The position numbers and the translations under genes are program-made. DNA of 64,000 nucleotides from Actinoplanes auranticolor (GTDB taxonomy: Bacteria > Actinomycetota > Actinomycetes > Mycobacteriales > Micromonosporaceae), in contig NZ_BOQL01000048.1 of assembly GCF_018332655.1 (NCBI RefSeq), forward strand, positions 1 through 64,000. The letters are read 5' to 3'. Each line of letters starts with the position of its first letter. The first letter of the stretch is position 1. Positions 9,126 to 17,617 of this stretch are shown in pieces. Under the pieces are notes generated by a model, which ran no database searches, was not told the DNA's origin, and saw only the letters and a program-made list of their open reading frames with translations.

Positions 9126-10115
9126 TCAAGCGCTCGGTGCGGGGCCGGTGGAGCCCCGGACCATCAGTTGCGTACCGAGCTCGCGGCGGGTGCTGCCGAA
9201 CCTGTCCGGGTCCTGCAACAGGCCGAGCAGCAGGTCGACGCCGGCCCGGCCGCAGCTCTTCATGGGCAGGCCGACGGTGGTCAGCGAGGGGTGCACCATC
9301 GCGGACAGCGCGATGTCGTCGAAGCCGAGCACGCTGATCGCGGCGGGCACCGCGATCCCGCGGACGTTCAGGCGGCTGAGCAGGCCCAGCGCGATGACGT
9401 CGTTGTAGGCGATGACGGCCGTGACCCCGGCCGCGAGCACCTGGTCGGCGGCGGCCACCCCGCCGTCGAACTGCGGCTGGACGGGACCGACCTCGATCAG
9501 CTCGGCCCCGGCCGCGGCGATGGCCAGGCGCAGCCCGCGCACCCGTTCCCGGTTGGACCAGGACGCGCGCGGCCCGGCGACGTACGCGATCCGCCGGTGC
9601 CCCAGGGCGGTCAGGTGGGTGACGGCCTGCCGCATGCCGTCGACGTTGTCGAAGGTGATCGCCGGGAGGCGGCCGACCCGGCGGTTGAGCAGGACCACCG
9701 GGGTAAGTGCGGCCACACCCCGCAGCTCCTGCTCGCTCATCCGCGGTGAGCACAGCACGATCCCGTCCACCTGTTTGGCGAGCGTGCGGACCAGCTGGGC
9801 CTCCGCCGCCGGGTCCTCGTCGGTGTCGGCCAGGAAGACGGCGTAGTCGGCCTCGCGGGCCCGGGCCTGGATGCCCTTCACGACGCCCGGGAAGAACGGG
9901 TTGCCCAGGTCCGGCACGATGAGCCCGAGGTTGCCGGTGCGGCCGGTGATGAGGCCGCGGGCGGCCCGGTTGGGCGAATAGTCCAGCTCGGCGGCCGACC
10001 GCTGGACGCGTTCGCGGGTTTCGGCGCGCACCAGCTCCGGTGTCGAGAGGGCACGGCAGACGGTGGACGGCGACACCCCGGCCGCCCGGGCCACGTCCTT
10101 GATCGTCACCGCCAT
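9126..10115 (-). CDS. LacI-family transcriptional regulator
   Basis: A 329-residue LacI/GalR-type repressor. The N-terminal helix-turn-helix reads IKDVARAAGVSPSTVCRAL, followed by the hinge and a periplasmic-binding-protein-like sensor domain of about 270 residues. ATG at 10115 is chosen because GGAGG lies 6 nt upstream and the protein then begins immediately with the helix-turn-helix; the open frame continues 60 codons upstream through the promoter region. It heads the ABC-ManD operon, so it probably represses both itself and the transporter through the repeated sites upstream, with release by an acid sugar. That regulatory logic is inference from family and layout. Confidence 0.93.
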   Translation of the reverse strand: MAVTIKDVARAAGVSPSTVCRALSTPELVRAETRERVQRSAAELDYSPNRAARGLITGRTGNLGLIVPDLGNPFFPGVVKGIQARAREADYAVFLADTDEDPAAEAQLVRTLAKQVDGIVLCSPRMSEQELRGVAALTPVVLLNRRVGRLPAITFDNVDGMRQAVTHLTALGHRRIAYVAGPRASWSNRERVRGLRLAIAAAGAELIEVGPVQPQFDGGVAAADQVLAAGVTAVIAYNDVIALGLLSRLNVRGIAVPAAISVLGFDDIALSAMVHPSLTTVGLPMKSCGRAGVDLLLGLLQDPDRFGSTRRELGTQLMVRGSTGPAPSA

Positions 10116-10160
10116 CGGTTGCCTCCGCATCGTCCGGGGACTGGAGTGCTGCGGAGAGTG

Positions 10161-10241
10161 TGAAATCCTTTGCGGAGGGTTGTCAATAGATGATCGTCGA
10201 ATGACCGTGAGGTTTCCGGACGCGACTGAAATCGTTTGTGG
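10161..10241. promoter_or_regulatory. Two direct copies of a candidate LacI-type operator
   Basis: TGAAATCCTTTGCGG at 10161-10175 and TGAAATCGTTTGTGG at 10227-10241 match at 13 of 15 positions and are 66 bp apart. The core GAAATCGTTT resembles half-sites of LacI-family operators with a central CG. Both lie between the LacI gene and the divergent secreted-protein gene, where an autoregulatory site would be expected. Binding is inferred. Confidence 0.5.
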
Positions 10242-10366
10242 CACGTTCCCGGCCGCCGCCCGCCGGCGGTAAGCCGTCCCCTCCGGCGATGGCAATCCGG
10301 CGGCTCATTGGCTAGGGTCACTTCGATGGGTGGCCGCGACCCATCCGCACTTCGGGGGAAGGTGTC

Positions 10367-11881
10367 GTGAGGCTTTCAGCTCTGTCGGGCGTGCTGTGCG
10401 CAGCCGCTCTGGTCACTGCGTCGCTGTCCCTGCCCGGTGCCGCCACGGCGGCCATCCCGTCGACGTCGTGCGCCCCCGGTGGCGTCACCGCGGCCGACCG
10501 GTCCGTCGCGCAGCGCCTGCGGCCGGCGATGACCGGGCAGCGCCTCGGCTCGGCCCTGACCGGATACAACGTCTCCTGCGCCCGGGCCATCGTGCGGCAC
10601 GTCATCGGCCGCGGCCTGCCCGCCCGGGCGGCGGTGATCGCGGTGACCACGGCCATCACCGAGAGCACCCTGCACAATTACACCCTCGCCGTCGACCACG
10701 ACAGCCTCGGCCTTTTCCAGCAGCGCCCGTCGATGGGCTGGGGCAGCCCCGAGCAGCTGCTCGACCCGGGCTTCGCCACCGGCGCCTTCCTCGACAAGAT
10801 GCTGCGCAGCTATCCCGCCAGCAGCTGGATGGCCGGTGACATCGGCCGGATCAGCCAGCGGGTGCAGGTCTCGCGCTACCCCGCGGCGTACGGGCCGGAG
10901 GCCAACGACGCACGGCTGCTCGTCGGTCAGCTCTGGACCAGCTCGACCGGCACGAGTGCCACCGCCACGACCACCCCCACCACCACCGGAACGCCGAAGA
11001 AGTCGACCAAGAAGAAGCCGGCCGGACCGTTCAGCAAGTCCCTGCTGCAGACCGTGCCCGGGCTGCCCGGCACGTTCGACGACCGGCACCGGCTGCTGCT
11101 GTCCGACTGGAACGGCGACGGGCATTCCGACCTGGTGGTGCTGCAGCAGTCCGGCACGACCAGCGGCGCGACCGAGGTGCGCATCGTGAGCGGCGCCAGC
11201 AAGTTCCAACACCTGCTGCTGCACACGGCCATCCCGCTGGGCCCGACCGACGTCCGGCACGAGTTCGCCATGGCGGACTGGAACTTCGACGGCCGCCCGG
11301 ACCTGGTGGTGACGCAGAAGTCCGGCACGGCGAGCGGCCGTACCGAGGTCCGGGTGCTCGACGGCGCCTCGTTCCTGCGGCGTTACCTGCAGGAGACCGC
11401 CACCGTGCTCGGCCCGAGCGACGCCTGCTACGCGTTCGCGGTGGCGGACTGGAACGCCGACGGCCGGGTGGACGTGGCCGTGATCCAGAAGTGCGGCACG
11501 AAGAGCGGCCGTACGGAGGTCCGCGTGCTCGACGGCGCCTCGGACCTCCAGCGTTACCTGCAGGACAGCCCCACGCCGCTGGGCCCGACCGACGCCCGGC
11601 ACACCTTCACCGTCGCGGACTTCAACGGCGACCTCAACCTCGACCTGGTGGTGACGCAGAAGTCCGGGGCCAAGAGTGACCGGACGGTGCTGCAGGTCCT
11701 GGACGGTGCCGCGCAATACCGGAACCTCCTCGGCAAGCCGATCAACACGCGCGTCTCCACGGACGACCGGCACAGCCTGTCGGTGCTGGACTGGAACAGG
11801 GACGGCCGGCTCGACCTGGTCGTGGTGCAGAAGTACGGCGCCGCGACCGGCCGCACCGAGGCGAAGATCCTCGCGGGCTGA
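10367..11881 (+). CDS. Secreted protein with lysozyme-like domain and FG-GAP repeats
   Basis: A 504-residue exported protein starting at GTG 10367 with GGGGGAAGG upstream. A signal peptide of about 29 residues ends in an Ala-x-Ala-like site. Residues about 35-190 resemble a lysozyme/transglycosylase-like actinomycete domain (ITESTL, then DSLGLFQQRPSMGWG). A Thr/Pro/Lys-rich linker (about 195-225) follows. The remainder is five FG-GAP/VCBS-like repeats, each with a DWNxDGxxDLVV calcium-binding loop (for example DWNGDGHSDLVV), with almost identical AEVRVLDGAS segments. This suggests an extracellular cell-wall-active protein with a beta-propeller-like binding region. Catalytic activity is not assured; the Glu in ITES is the candidate catalytic residue. 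Confidence 0.85.
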   Translation: MRLSALSGVLCAAALVTASLSLPGAATAAIPSTSCAPGGVTAADRSVAQRLRPAMTGQRLGSALTGYNVSCARAIVRHVIGRGLPARAAVIAVTTAITESTLHNYTLAVDHDSLGLFQQRPSMGWGSPEQLLDPGFATGAFLDKMLRSYPASSWMAGDIGRISQRVQVSRYPAAYGPEANDARLLVGQLWTSSTGTSATATTTPTTTGTPKKSTKKKPAGPFSKSLLQTVPGLPGTFDDRHRLLLSDWNGDGHSDLVVLQQSGTTSGATEVRIVSGASKFQHLLLHTAIPLGPTDVRHEFAMADWNFDGRPDLVVTQKSGTASGRTEVRVLDGASFLRRYLQETATVLGPSDACYAFAVADWNADGRVDVAVIQKCGTKSGRTEVRVLDGASDLQRYLQDSPTPLGPTDARHTFTVADFNGDLNLDLVVTQKSGAKSDRTVLQVLDGAAQYRNLLGKPINTRVSTDDRHSLSVLDWNRDGRLDLVVVQKYGAATGRTEAKILAG

Positions 11882-11886
11882 CGGGC

Positions 11887-11915
11887 GACGGGCCGGCCAC
11901 CCGGCCGGACCCGTC
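11887..11915. terminator. GC-rich hairpin between convergent genes
   Basis: Arms GACGGG-CCGGCC and GGCCGG-A-CCCGTC pair over 12 bp with a single bulged A and a 4-nt loop. It lies between the convergent FG-GAP and cutinase genes and could end transcripts from both sides, although no T-run follows. Confidence 0.5.
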
Positions 11916-11934
11916 ACCAGCGTCGGTGCCCGCG

Positions 11935-12600
11935 CTACAGCCGGTCGACCGCGAATTCGGCGGCCTCGTCGGCGTCATCGGTGTAGCTCAGGTGGGCCAG
12001 CACACTCGCGCCCCGCGGATCGCAGACCACGTCCCGGTTCGCGCAGATGTCCAGGGTCCGGTCCGCGTATACACCGGTGATGCCCCGGCCCAGCTTGCGC
12101 AACGGGTAGCCGAACACCATGACCGCCGCTACGCGGGGCTGGACCGCCGCGGGAATGGTGGCGACGACCGGCCCGCCGACGCTCGCTCCGGCCGAGCTGA
12201 CCCCGAGCGAGTTGCCCACCACGTTGGCCCCCTGGGAGTAGCCGACCAGCACGAACCGCTGGTCCGGGCAGTCCTGCGCCTGGCTGGACACGTGGCTGAC
12301 CAGGGCCCGGTTGCCGGCGGTCGGTGACGTCGGGCTGACGCTCGCCGGGTAGTCGACCGCGTGGCTGGTCAGCGTCGTGCCGGACACCCGGCGCTGGATC
12401 GCCGCGAACACCGGGTCGCCGACGATGAGCCCCAGCCGGCCGGGCTCACTCGTGCCGCGGGCGACGACCACGTCGACGTCCGCGCACTCCGCGGCGGCCG
12501 CCGCGGGACCGGCCGCGATCACCGCACCGCCGGTGGCGAGCAGCGCGGCAGCGAGCAGGACGCTGACGCGCCCCCGGCCGCCGGGAAGGGAAAAGCGCAT
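11935..12600 (-). CDS. Secreted cutinase-family esterase
   Basis: A 221-residue exported serine esterase of the cutinase family. A signal peptide of about 37 residues ends in a run of Ala. The nucleophile motif GYSQG places Ser122; the family's Asp and His are Asp190 (in NRDVVC) and His203. Cysteines near 39, 111, 187 and 193 fit the two conserved disulfides. ATG at 12600 is chosen because AGAGGTGA lies just upstream; the in-frame GTG at 12609 falls inside that site. Cutinases cleave ester bonds in polyesters or lipids; the natural substrate is not known. Monocistronic. Confidence 0.9.
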   Translation of the reverse strand: MRFSLPGGRGRVSVLLAAALLATGGAVIAAGPAAAAAECADVDVVVARGTSEPGRLGLIVGDPVFAAIQRRVSGTTLTSHAVDYPASVSPTSPTAGNRALVSHVSSQAQDCPDQRFVLVGYSQGANVVGNSLGVSSAGASVGGPVVATIPAAVQPRVAAVMVFGYPLRKLGRGITGVYADRTLDICANRDVVCDPRGASVLAHLSYTDDADEAAEFAVDRL

Positions 12601-12800
12601 GTGGATCACCTCTGCTTCTGGTGAGGGCTGGTGGAGGCCCGAAGCTAACGAGGCGCCCGGCCCCGCTGATACTCATCGACCTGCTGATATCGGCGTGGAA
12701 AGTTGTCATCGCGGTGCGCATCCACGGGCTGCCGGCGGCGTCCGGGCAGCGGTGTTACCCGGGGGTAGCCACTGCGCGGGAAATAGGCGAACATCGCTCT

Positions 12801-13997
12801 ATGCGGGTGATGCGCGACGCGACGATCATCACCGGGCCGGCCGGCAGCACCGAGGCGGCGACCGTCGCCCTGCTGCACGCGGACGTGCTGGGATCGGCGG
12901 CCGAGATGGTCCGCGAGATCCAGGAGCAGGTGCCCGAGTACGCGCCGTCCGGCCGGCACGACGCCCGGGCCCTGCGGCGCGGCGTCGACCTGGCGCTGCG
13001 CCGGTACGTCGAGATGCTCGACCAGCACGTGGGCCGCGGTGCGCCCGGCGGTGACTGGCGCGAGATCTACCGTGCGGTGGGCGCTAGGGAGATGCGGGCG
13101 GGTCGCAGCCTGGAGTCGCTGCACGCGGCCGTGCGGATCTGCGCACGGGTGGCCAGCCGGCGGCTACGGGCCTTCGCCGGACGCCAAGCGCTGCCGCCGA
13201 CCGTCGTGGCGTGGCTGGCCGAGGCCATCTTCGACAACATCGACGAGGTGGCCCGGGCGTCGGCCGAGGGATACGCGCAGGCGCAGGAGGTCCAGGCCGG
13301 TGAGCTGGACCGCCGCCGGCGCCGCCTGGTCGAGGTGCTCCTCGCCGACCCGCCGCCCTCGCAGCGGGCGCTGACGGCCGCGGCCGCGGCGGCTCACTGG
13401 CATCTGCCGCGCCGCCTCGCCGTCGTGGTCGTCGCCGCCCCCGGGCCGCTGAGCCAGCCACCGCTGCTGGCGCCGGAGATCCTGTCCACGTTCGACGACG
13501 TCGAACCGTGCCTGATCGTGCCCGACCCGGAGGGCCGGGCCCAGGTCCGGGCCCTGATCAACGGCCTGGCCCGGCACCACGCGGCGGTGGGACTGGCGGT
13601 CGAGCCGATGGACGCCGGCAAGTCGCTGCGCTGGGCCCGGCTGGCCCTGGAGCTGGCAGCCAAGGGACGCATCCCCCGCCGGCGGGTCGTCTGGTGCGCC
13701 GACCACCTGGCCACGCTGGCCGTTTTCCAGGACGAGGCCCTGCTCACCGCGCTGGCCGAGCGCCGTCTGGCCCCGCTCGACGGGCTGCGCGAGGACAAGC
13801 GCCGGCTGCTCGCGCAGACCTTGCTGGCCTGGCTGAGCTGCAACCAGAACGCCAACGAGGTGGCCACTCACCTGCACGTCCATCCGCAGACGGTGCGTCA
13901 CCGCCTGCGCCGGCTGACCGACCTCTTCGGCGAGGAGATCCGCGACCCGCGGCTGCGCTTCGAGCTGGAGCTCGCCCTGCGCGCGTTCACCACGTGA
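12801..13997 (+). CDS. PucR/CdaR-type transcriptional regulator
   Basis: About 399 residues. The C-terminal 60 residues are the PucR-type helix-turn-helix (LAWLSCNQNANEVATHL then HPQTVRHRLRRL), and the N-terminal half is the helical domain usual in actinobacterial members (MLDQHVGRGAPGGDW, RRLRAFAGRQ, AIFDNIDEVARASAEGY). Start uncertain: ATG 12801 or ATG 12810; a GAACAT hexamer 6 nt before 12801 would fit a leaderless start. The open frame extends 60 codons further upstream but without family resemblance. The target is unknown; it is flanked by cutinase and an XRE regulator. It overlaps the convergent XRE gene by 11 nt. Confidence 0.85.
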   Translation: MRVMRDATIITGPAGSTEAATVALLHADVLGSAAEMVREIQEQVPEYAPSGRHDARALRRGVDLALRRYVEMLDQHVGRGAPGGDWREIYRAVGAREMRAGRSLESLHAAVRICARVASRRLRAFAGRQALPPTVVAWLAEAIFDNIDEVARASAEGYAQAQEVQAGELDRRRRRLVEVLLADPPPSQRALTAAAAAAHWHLPRRLAVVVVAAPGPLSQPPLLAPEILSTFDDVEPCLIVPDPEGRAQVRALINGLARHHAAVGLAVEPMDAGKSLRWARLALELAAKGRIPRRRVVWCADHLATLAVFQDEALLTALAERRLAPLDGLREDKRRLLAQTLLAWLSCNQNANEVATHLHVHPQTVRHRLRRLTDLFGEEIRDPRLRFELELALRAFTT

Positions 13998-14772
13998 CGA
14001 GCTCGTGCAGCGCGTCGCTGGTGGCGGCGTCGGCGGGCAGGAACGCCTCCAGCCGGAGCTCGGCGATGGTGACGTCGGTGGCGGTGCCGAAGTGGGTGAG
14101 CGTGGTGATCAGCCGCAGCTCGCGTTCCGCCGGGCCGCCGACGCGCAGGCGCAGCGGCACGGCGAAGCCGAGGTGGTCCGGTGTGGACGGGCGCGGGGGA
14201 GCGAGACCGGTGAGCTCGGCCGCCAGTCGCCGGAGCTGCTCGGTCGGATTGCGCAGGCTTTCCGCGTGCACCCGGTCGACGACGTGCCAGGCCCACTGGT
14301 CGAGGTTGACGATGCGCGGCGCGAGGCCGAGCGGATGCAGCAGCACCCGGGGAACGCTCACCGGCGGCTCGAGCAGCCGCGCATCCACGCCGCGGGTGAT
14401 CACCTCGAACCCCGCGTTGGCCGAGACCAGGTCGCCGTGGCGGTCGACGACCACGGCCGGGTACGGCAGGTGCCCGTGCAGGATGCGGTCCAGCGCCGTC
14501 CGGACCGGGGCGAGCAGCGGATCCTCCAGATCACTCTGTGGATAGGCGGGCGCGAAGCCGGCGGTCAGCAACAGCTCGTTGCGCTCGCGGATCGGCACGT
14601 CCAGGGACTCCGCCAGCCGGATGATCATCGAGCGGCCGGGCGTCGACCGGCCGCTCTCGATGAAGCTGACGTGCCGCTGCGTGGTGCCCGCGCGCACCGC
14701 CAGCTCGAGCTGACTCACGCGCCGGCGCCGCCGCCACTCGCGCAGGGCCCCGGCAGTCGATGGGCTGATCAC
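13987..14772 (-). CDS. XRE-family regulator with MmyB-like ligand-binding domain
   Basis: A 261-residue regulator. Residues about 8-65 form an XRE helix-turn-helix (LREWRRRRRVSQLELAVRAG then RHVSFIESGRSTP). The rest matches the MmyB-like C-terminal domain common in actinomycetes (PAVVVDRHGDLVSANAGF), which is PAS-like and may bind a small ligand or lipid. GTG at 14772 is chosen, with AGGA a few bases upstream; the frame continues 47 codons beyond without resemblance. It is divergent from the SnoaL-like gene (about 116 bp between), a layout where such regulators usually control the neighbour. Confidence 0.88.
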   Translation of the reverse strand: MISPSTAGALREWRRRRRVSQLELAVRAGTTQRHVSFIESGRSTPGRSMIIRLAESLDVPIRERNELLLTAGFAPAYPQSDLEDPLLAPVRTALDRILHGHLPYPAVVVDRHGDLVSANAGFEVITRGVDARLLEPPVSVPRVLLHPLGLAPRIVNLDQWAWHVVDRVHAESLRNPTEQLRRLAAELTGLAPPRPSTPDHLGFAVPLRLRVGGPAERELRLITTLTHFGTATDVTIAELRLEAFLPADAATSDALHELVTW

Positions 14773-14888
14773 CGTTCCTGTGTACCGGTCGCGGTGGGGA
14801 TCGGCGATTCCTCGCGGGGAATTGCCCGGGTCTCCGGCGGCGCACCAGAGTCGTGCTCGCACACCATCATCGCCACCGAGGAGCAGCC

Positions 14889-15314
14889 ATGGCCGGGCCG
14901 GACCTGATGACATTGACCAACAGCTACGTCGCCGTCTGGAACGAGCCCGACGCCGGGCGCCGTGCTGCCGCCGTACGCGCGTTGTGGTCCGACGACGCAG
15001 TGCACGTGCTGCAACCGCCGCAGGAGATCCGGCAGGCCGCCGCCGGGCTCGGGTTCGACCGGCTGGTGCTGGAGGCCCGGGGCCACGAGGCGCTGGAGCT
15101 GCGGGTGACGCGCGCCTACGAGGAGTTCGTCGCGCCGGGCACGTTCGCCTTCCGCGCCCGCGGTGACGCGGACCGGCTGCACGATCTCGTGAAGTTCCGC
15201 TGGGAGATGGTGCCTTCCGGGGCCGTGGGCGGCGTGGCCGCGGTCGGGCTGGAGATCCTGCTGCTCGGCGCGGACGGCCGCATCGTCAGCGACTTCCAGT
15301 TCATCGAGGGCTGA
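14889..15314 (+). CDS. SnoaL-like / NTF2-fold protein
   Basis: A 141-residue protein of the SnoaL-like (NTF2) fold: an N-terminal TNSYVAVWNEPDAGRRAAAVRALWSDD helix pair, and a C-terminal strand series ending in GRIVSDFQFIEG. Start ATG 14889 has GAGGAG 5 nt upstream. The fold includes cyclases, isomerases and non-enzymatic proteins, so the reaction cannot be named. It is divergently paired with the XRE/MmyB-type regulator, its probable controller. Confidence 0.85.
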   Translation: MAGPDLMTLTNSYVAVWNEPDAGRRAAAVRALWSDDAVHVLQPPQEIRQAAAGLGFDRLVLEARGHEALELRVTRAYEEFVAPGTFAFRARGDADRLHDLVKFRWEMVPSGAVGGVAAVGLEILLLGADGRIVSDFQFIEG

Positions 15315-15326
15315 CGAGGGCCGCCG

Positions 15327-15512
15327 TCACCACAGGCCGGTGATCTTGGCGAGCCCGCCGCCGGCCACCGCGGCGGCGCACGCGACCAGCAGCGTGGTGC
15401 ACAGCCGGTCGGTGAGCCGCTTGTTCGAGGCGGTGGGCTGGTCCAGCAGCGCCACCACGACACCCCAGGCGGCGGCCAGGGCCCCGACCACCAGGCCGAC
15501 TGATGTACTCAC
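15327..15512 (-). CDS. Small two-helix membrane protein
   Basis: A 61-residue protein starting at GTG 15512 (or the adjacent GTG 15515), with two hydrophobic helices (about 6-22 and 37-54) joined by a polar loop. No family is recognised and there is no strong ribosome site, so this is a moderately supported small gene lying in a gap between the SnoaL-like and HD-domain genes. Confidence 0.45.
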   Translation of the reverse strand: MSTSVGLVVGALAAAWGVVVALLDQPTASNKRLTDRLCTTLLVACAAAVAGGGLAKITGLW

Positions 15513-15588
15513 CACCCCAGCCTGCCCTGACCGCGCGGAGCCCGGCCCAATAGCCGATGACATGACGGTAAACAGCGGACCCCGTCGA

Positions 15589-16155
15589 TCAGCCGCGGAC
15601 GCCGGCCAGGGCCAGCCGGTGCTCGACACGGTCGGCGACCGCCCGCAGGTGGGGCAGCCGTACGTGGTCCACCCGCGCGTTCCACGAGGCCGGACCGTGC
15701 CGCCGCAGCATCTCGTCGTGACGCCGGCCGGTGGTCACCCGCGTGCCGTCCGGGCCCACGGTCTGATCGGCGTAGGTCAGTGCGTCCGAGATCATCCCGC
15801 CGCCGTCCGGGTAGGCGGCGAGCGCCTCGGCGAGCCCGCGGGCGGCGGCGACGAACCGGGCCCCCGAGTGCTGCGCCACCAGCCCGACGATCCGGGCCGG
15901 CCAGGCCAGCTGTTCGAGGTGCCGGGCCCCGTCGAGGGGGTGGAAGCCGGTCACCACGGTGCGCTCGGCGTAGCCGATGTCGTGCAGCCAGGCCGCCGCG
16001 ACCAGCACGTCCCGGTCGACCTCCAGGGGCGCGGCGAGCTCGGCGGCCCGCGCGGCGACTCCCGCCGTGTGCCGCCAGCGGTTGCCCAGCGGGGCCAGCA
16101 ACTCGTACGCCAGCTCCTCGGCGGTGTCCGGAAGCGTCGACAGTCCTACACGCAT
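15589..16155 (-). CDS. HD-domain phosphohydrolase-like protein
   Basis: A 188-residue HD-superfamily protein. Metal-binding residues are visible in WRHTAGVAARA (first His) and WLHDIGYAE (the His-Asp pair), with a further His in FHPLDGARHL. HD proteins hydrolyse phosphoesters or nucleotides; the substrate is unknown. The start ATG 16155 has no Shine-Dalgarno, but TAGCAT lies exactly 6 nt upstream, so the message is probably leaderless. Single gene. Confidence 0.85.
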   Translation of the reverse strand: MRVGLSTLPDTAEELAYELLAPLGNRWRHTAGVAARAAELAAPLEVDRDVLVAAAWLHDIGYAERTVVTGFHPLDGARHLEQLAWPARIVGLVAQHSGARFVAAARGLAEALAAYPDGGGMISDALTYADQTVGPDGTRVTTGRRHDEMLRRHGPASWNARVDHVRLPHLRAVADRVEHRLALAGVRG

Positions 16156-16234
16156 GGCTAGATGCTAGGGACCTGGACATGAACACCAGTTGTCCAGAAC
16201 AAGACCTCCTGCTGAATCCGGCCACGGCGACGAC

Positions 16235-16263
16235 TTACCAAGGGCCTCACCGGTCACTAATAT
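16235..16263 (+). promoter_or_regulatory. Candidate promoter of the beta-glucosidase operon
   Basis: TTACCA (16235-16240) and TAATAT (16258-16263) are separated by 17 bp, close to a housekeeping sigma promoter. The start would fall near 16270, giving a leader of about 25 nt before the GAGGAG and the ATG at 16295. Confidence 0.5.
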
Positions 16264-16294
16264 GAGCTCCTCTCACTTCTGAGGAGTCGTGGCC

Positions 16295-17617
16295 ATGGAT
16301 GCGTTGCCCAGCTTCCCGTCGAGCTTCGTGTGGGGCGTCTCCACCGCGGCCTATCAGATCGAAGGCGCCGTCACCGAGGACGGGCGAGGCGCGTCGATCT
16401 GGGACACCTTCGCCCACACGCCCGGCCGGGTCCGCGACGGTGACACCGGCGACGTCGCGTGCGACCACTACCACCGGTGGCCCGAAGACGTGGCGCTGCT
16501 CAGCGAGCTCGGCGTGGACGCGTACCGGTTCTCGATCGCCTGGCCGCGCATCCAGCCGGCCGGCGCCGGGCCGGTCAACCCGAAGGGCCTGGATTTCTAC
16601 GACCGCCTGGTCGACGAGCTGGTGGCCCGGGGCATCGCCGCGGTGCCCACGCTGTTCCACTGGGATCTGCCGCAGGCCCTGGAGGACGCCGGCGGCTGGC
16701 TGAACCGCGAGACCAGCTACCGCTTCGCCGAGTACGCCGCCGTGGTCGCCGACCGGCTCGGCGACCGGGTCAGCCGCTGGATCACGCTCAACGAGCCGAT
16801 CGTGCACATGGCCCAGGGCTACGCCTTCGGCACCCACGCTCCCGGGCGCGAGCTGATGTTCGACGCGCTGCCGGTGGCGCATCACCAGTTGCTCGGGCAC
16901 GGTCTGGCCGTACGCGCGCTGCGGGCGAGCGGTGCGGCCGAGGTGATGATCACCAACAACTGCACGCCGGTGGTGCCGGCCAGCGATGCGGAGGCGGATC
17001 TGGCCGCTGCGGCGGTGTACGACGGCTTCCACAACCGGCTGTTCCTCGATCCGGTGCTGCTGGGCGAAAGTCCGCTGCTGGACGGTGCTCCATGCGTCCG
17101 GGACGGCGACCGGGAGATCATCGCGACCCCGCTCGACGCGCTGGGCATCAACTACTACAACCCGACCCGGGTCGCCGCCGCGCCGGACGGATCGCCGCTG
17201 CCGTTCGAGATGCTCCCGATCGAGGGGGTCCCGACCACCGCGTTCGGCTGGCCGGTCGTCCCGGGCGGTCTGCGCGATCTGCTGGTCGGGCTGCGCGACC
17301 GGTACGCCGGCGCGCTACCGCCGATCCACATCACCGAGAGCGGCTGTTCCACCGTGGACGAGGTCAGCCCCGCCGGGCGGATCCACGACACCGCCCGCGT
17401 CGAGTACCTCGACGGGCATCTGCGGGCCCTGCACCAGGCCATGGCCGAGGGAGTCGACGTGCGCGGCTACTTCGTCTGGTCGCTGCTGGACAACTTCGAG
17501 TGGGCCGAGGGCTACCAGCAGCGGTTCGGGCTGGTCCGCGTCGACTACGACACTCAGCGCCGTACCCCGAAGGACTCTTTCGCCTGGCTGCGCGCCGCCC
17601 TGCGGGACCAGAGATGA
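16295..17617 (+). CDS. Beta-glucosidase, glycoside hydrolase family 1
   Basis: A 440-residue GH1 retaining beta-glucosidase. The acid/base Glu167 is in TLNEP and the nucleophile Glu348 in ITESG (usually ITENG, a mild variant). The family ending YFVWSLLDNFEWAEGY is present, and no signal peptide is seen, so it acts in the cytoplasm on imported glucosides. ATG 16295 is chosen with GAGGAG 8 nt upstream; an in-frame GTG at 16289 is too close to the site. The stop overlaps the start of the MFS gene by 4 nt, so the hydrolase and the transporter form one operon for disaccharide use. Confidence 0.93.
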   Translation: MDALPSFPSSFVWGVSTAAYQIEGAVTEDGRGASIWDTFAHTPGRVRDGDTGDVACDHYHRWPEDVALLSELGVDAYRFSIAWPRIQPAGAGPVNPKGLDFYDRLVDELVARGIAAVPTLFHWDLPQALEDAGGWLNRETSYRFAEYAAVVADRLGDRVSRWITLNEPIVHMAQGYAFGTHAPGRELMFDALPVAHHQLLGHGLAVRALRASGAAEVMITNNCTPVVPASDAEADLAAAAVYDGFHNRLFLDPVLLGESPLLDGAPCVRDGDREIIATPLDALGINYYNPTRVAAAPDGSPLPFEMLPIEGVPTTAFGWPVVPGGLRDLLVGLRDRYAGALPPIHITESGCSTVDEVSPAGRIHDTARVEYLDGHLRALHQAMAEGVDVRGYFVWSLLDNFEWAEGYQQRFGLVRVDYDTQRRTPKDSFAWLRAALRDQR

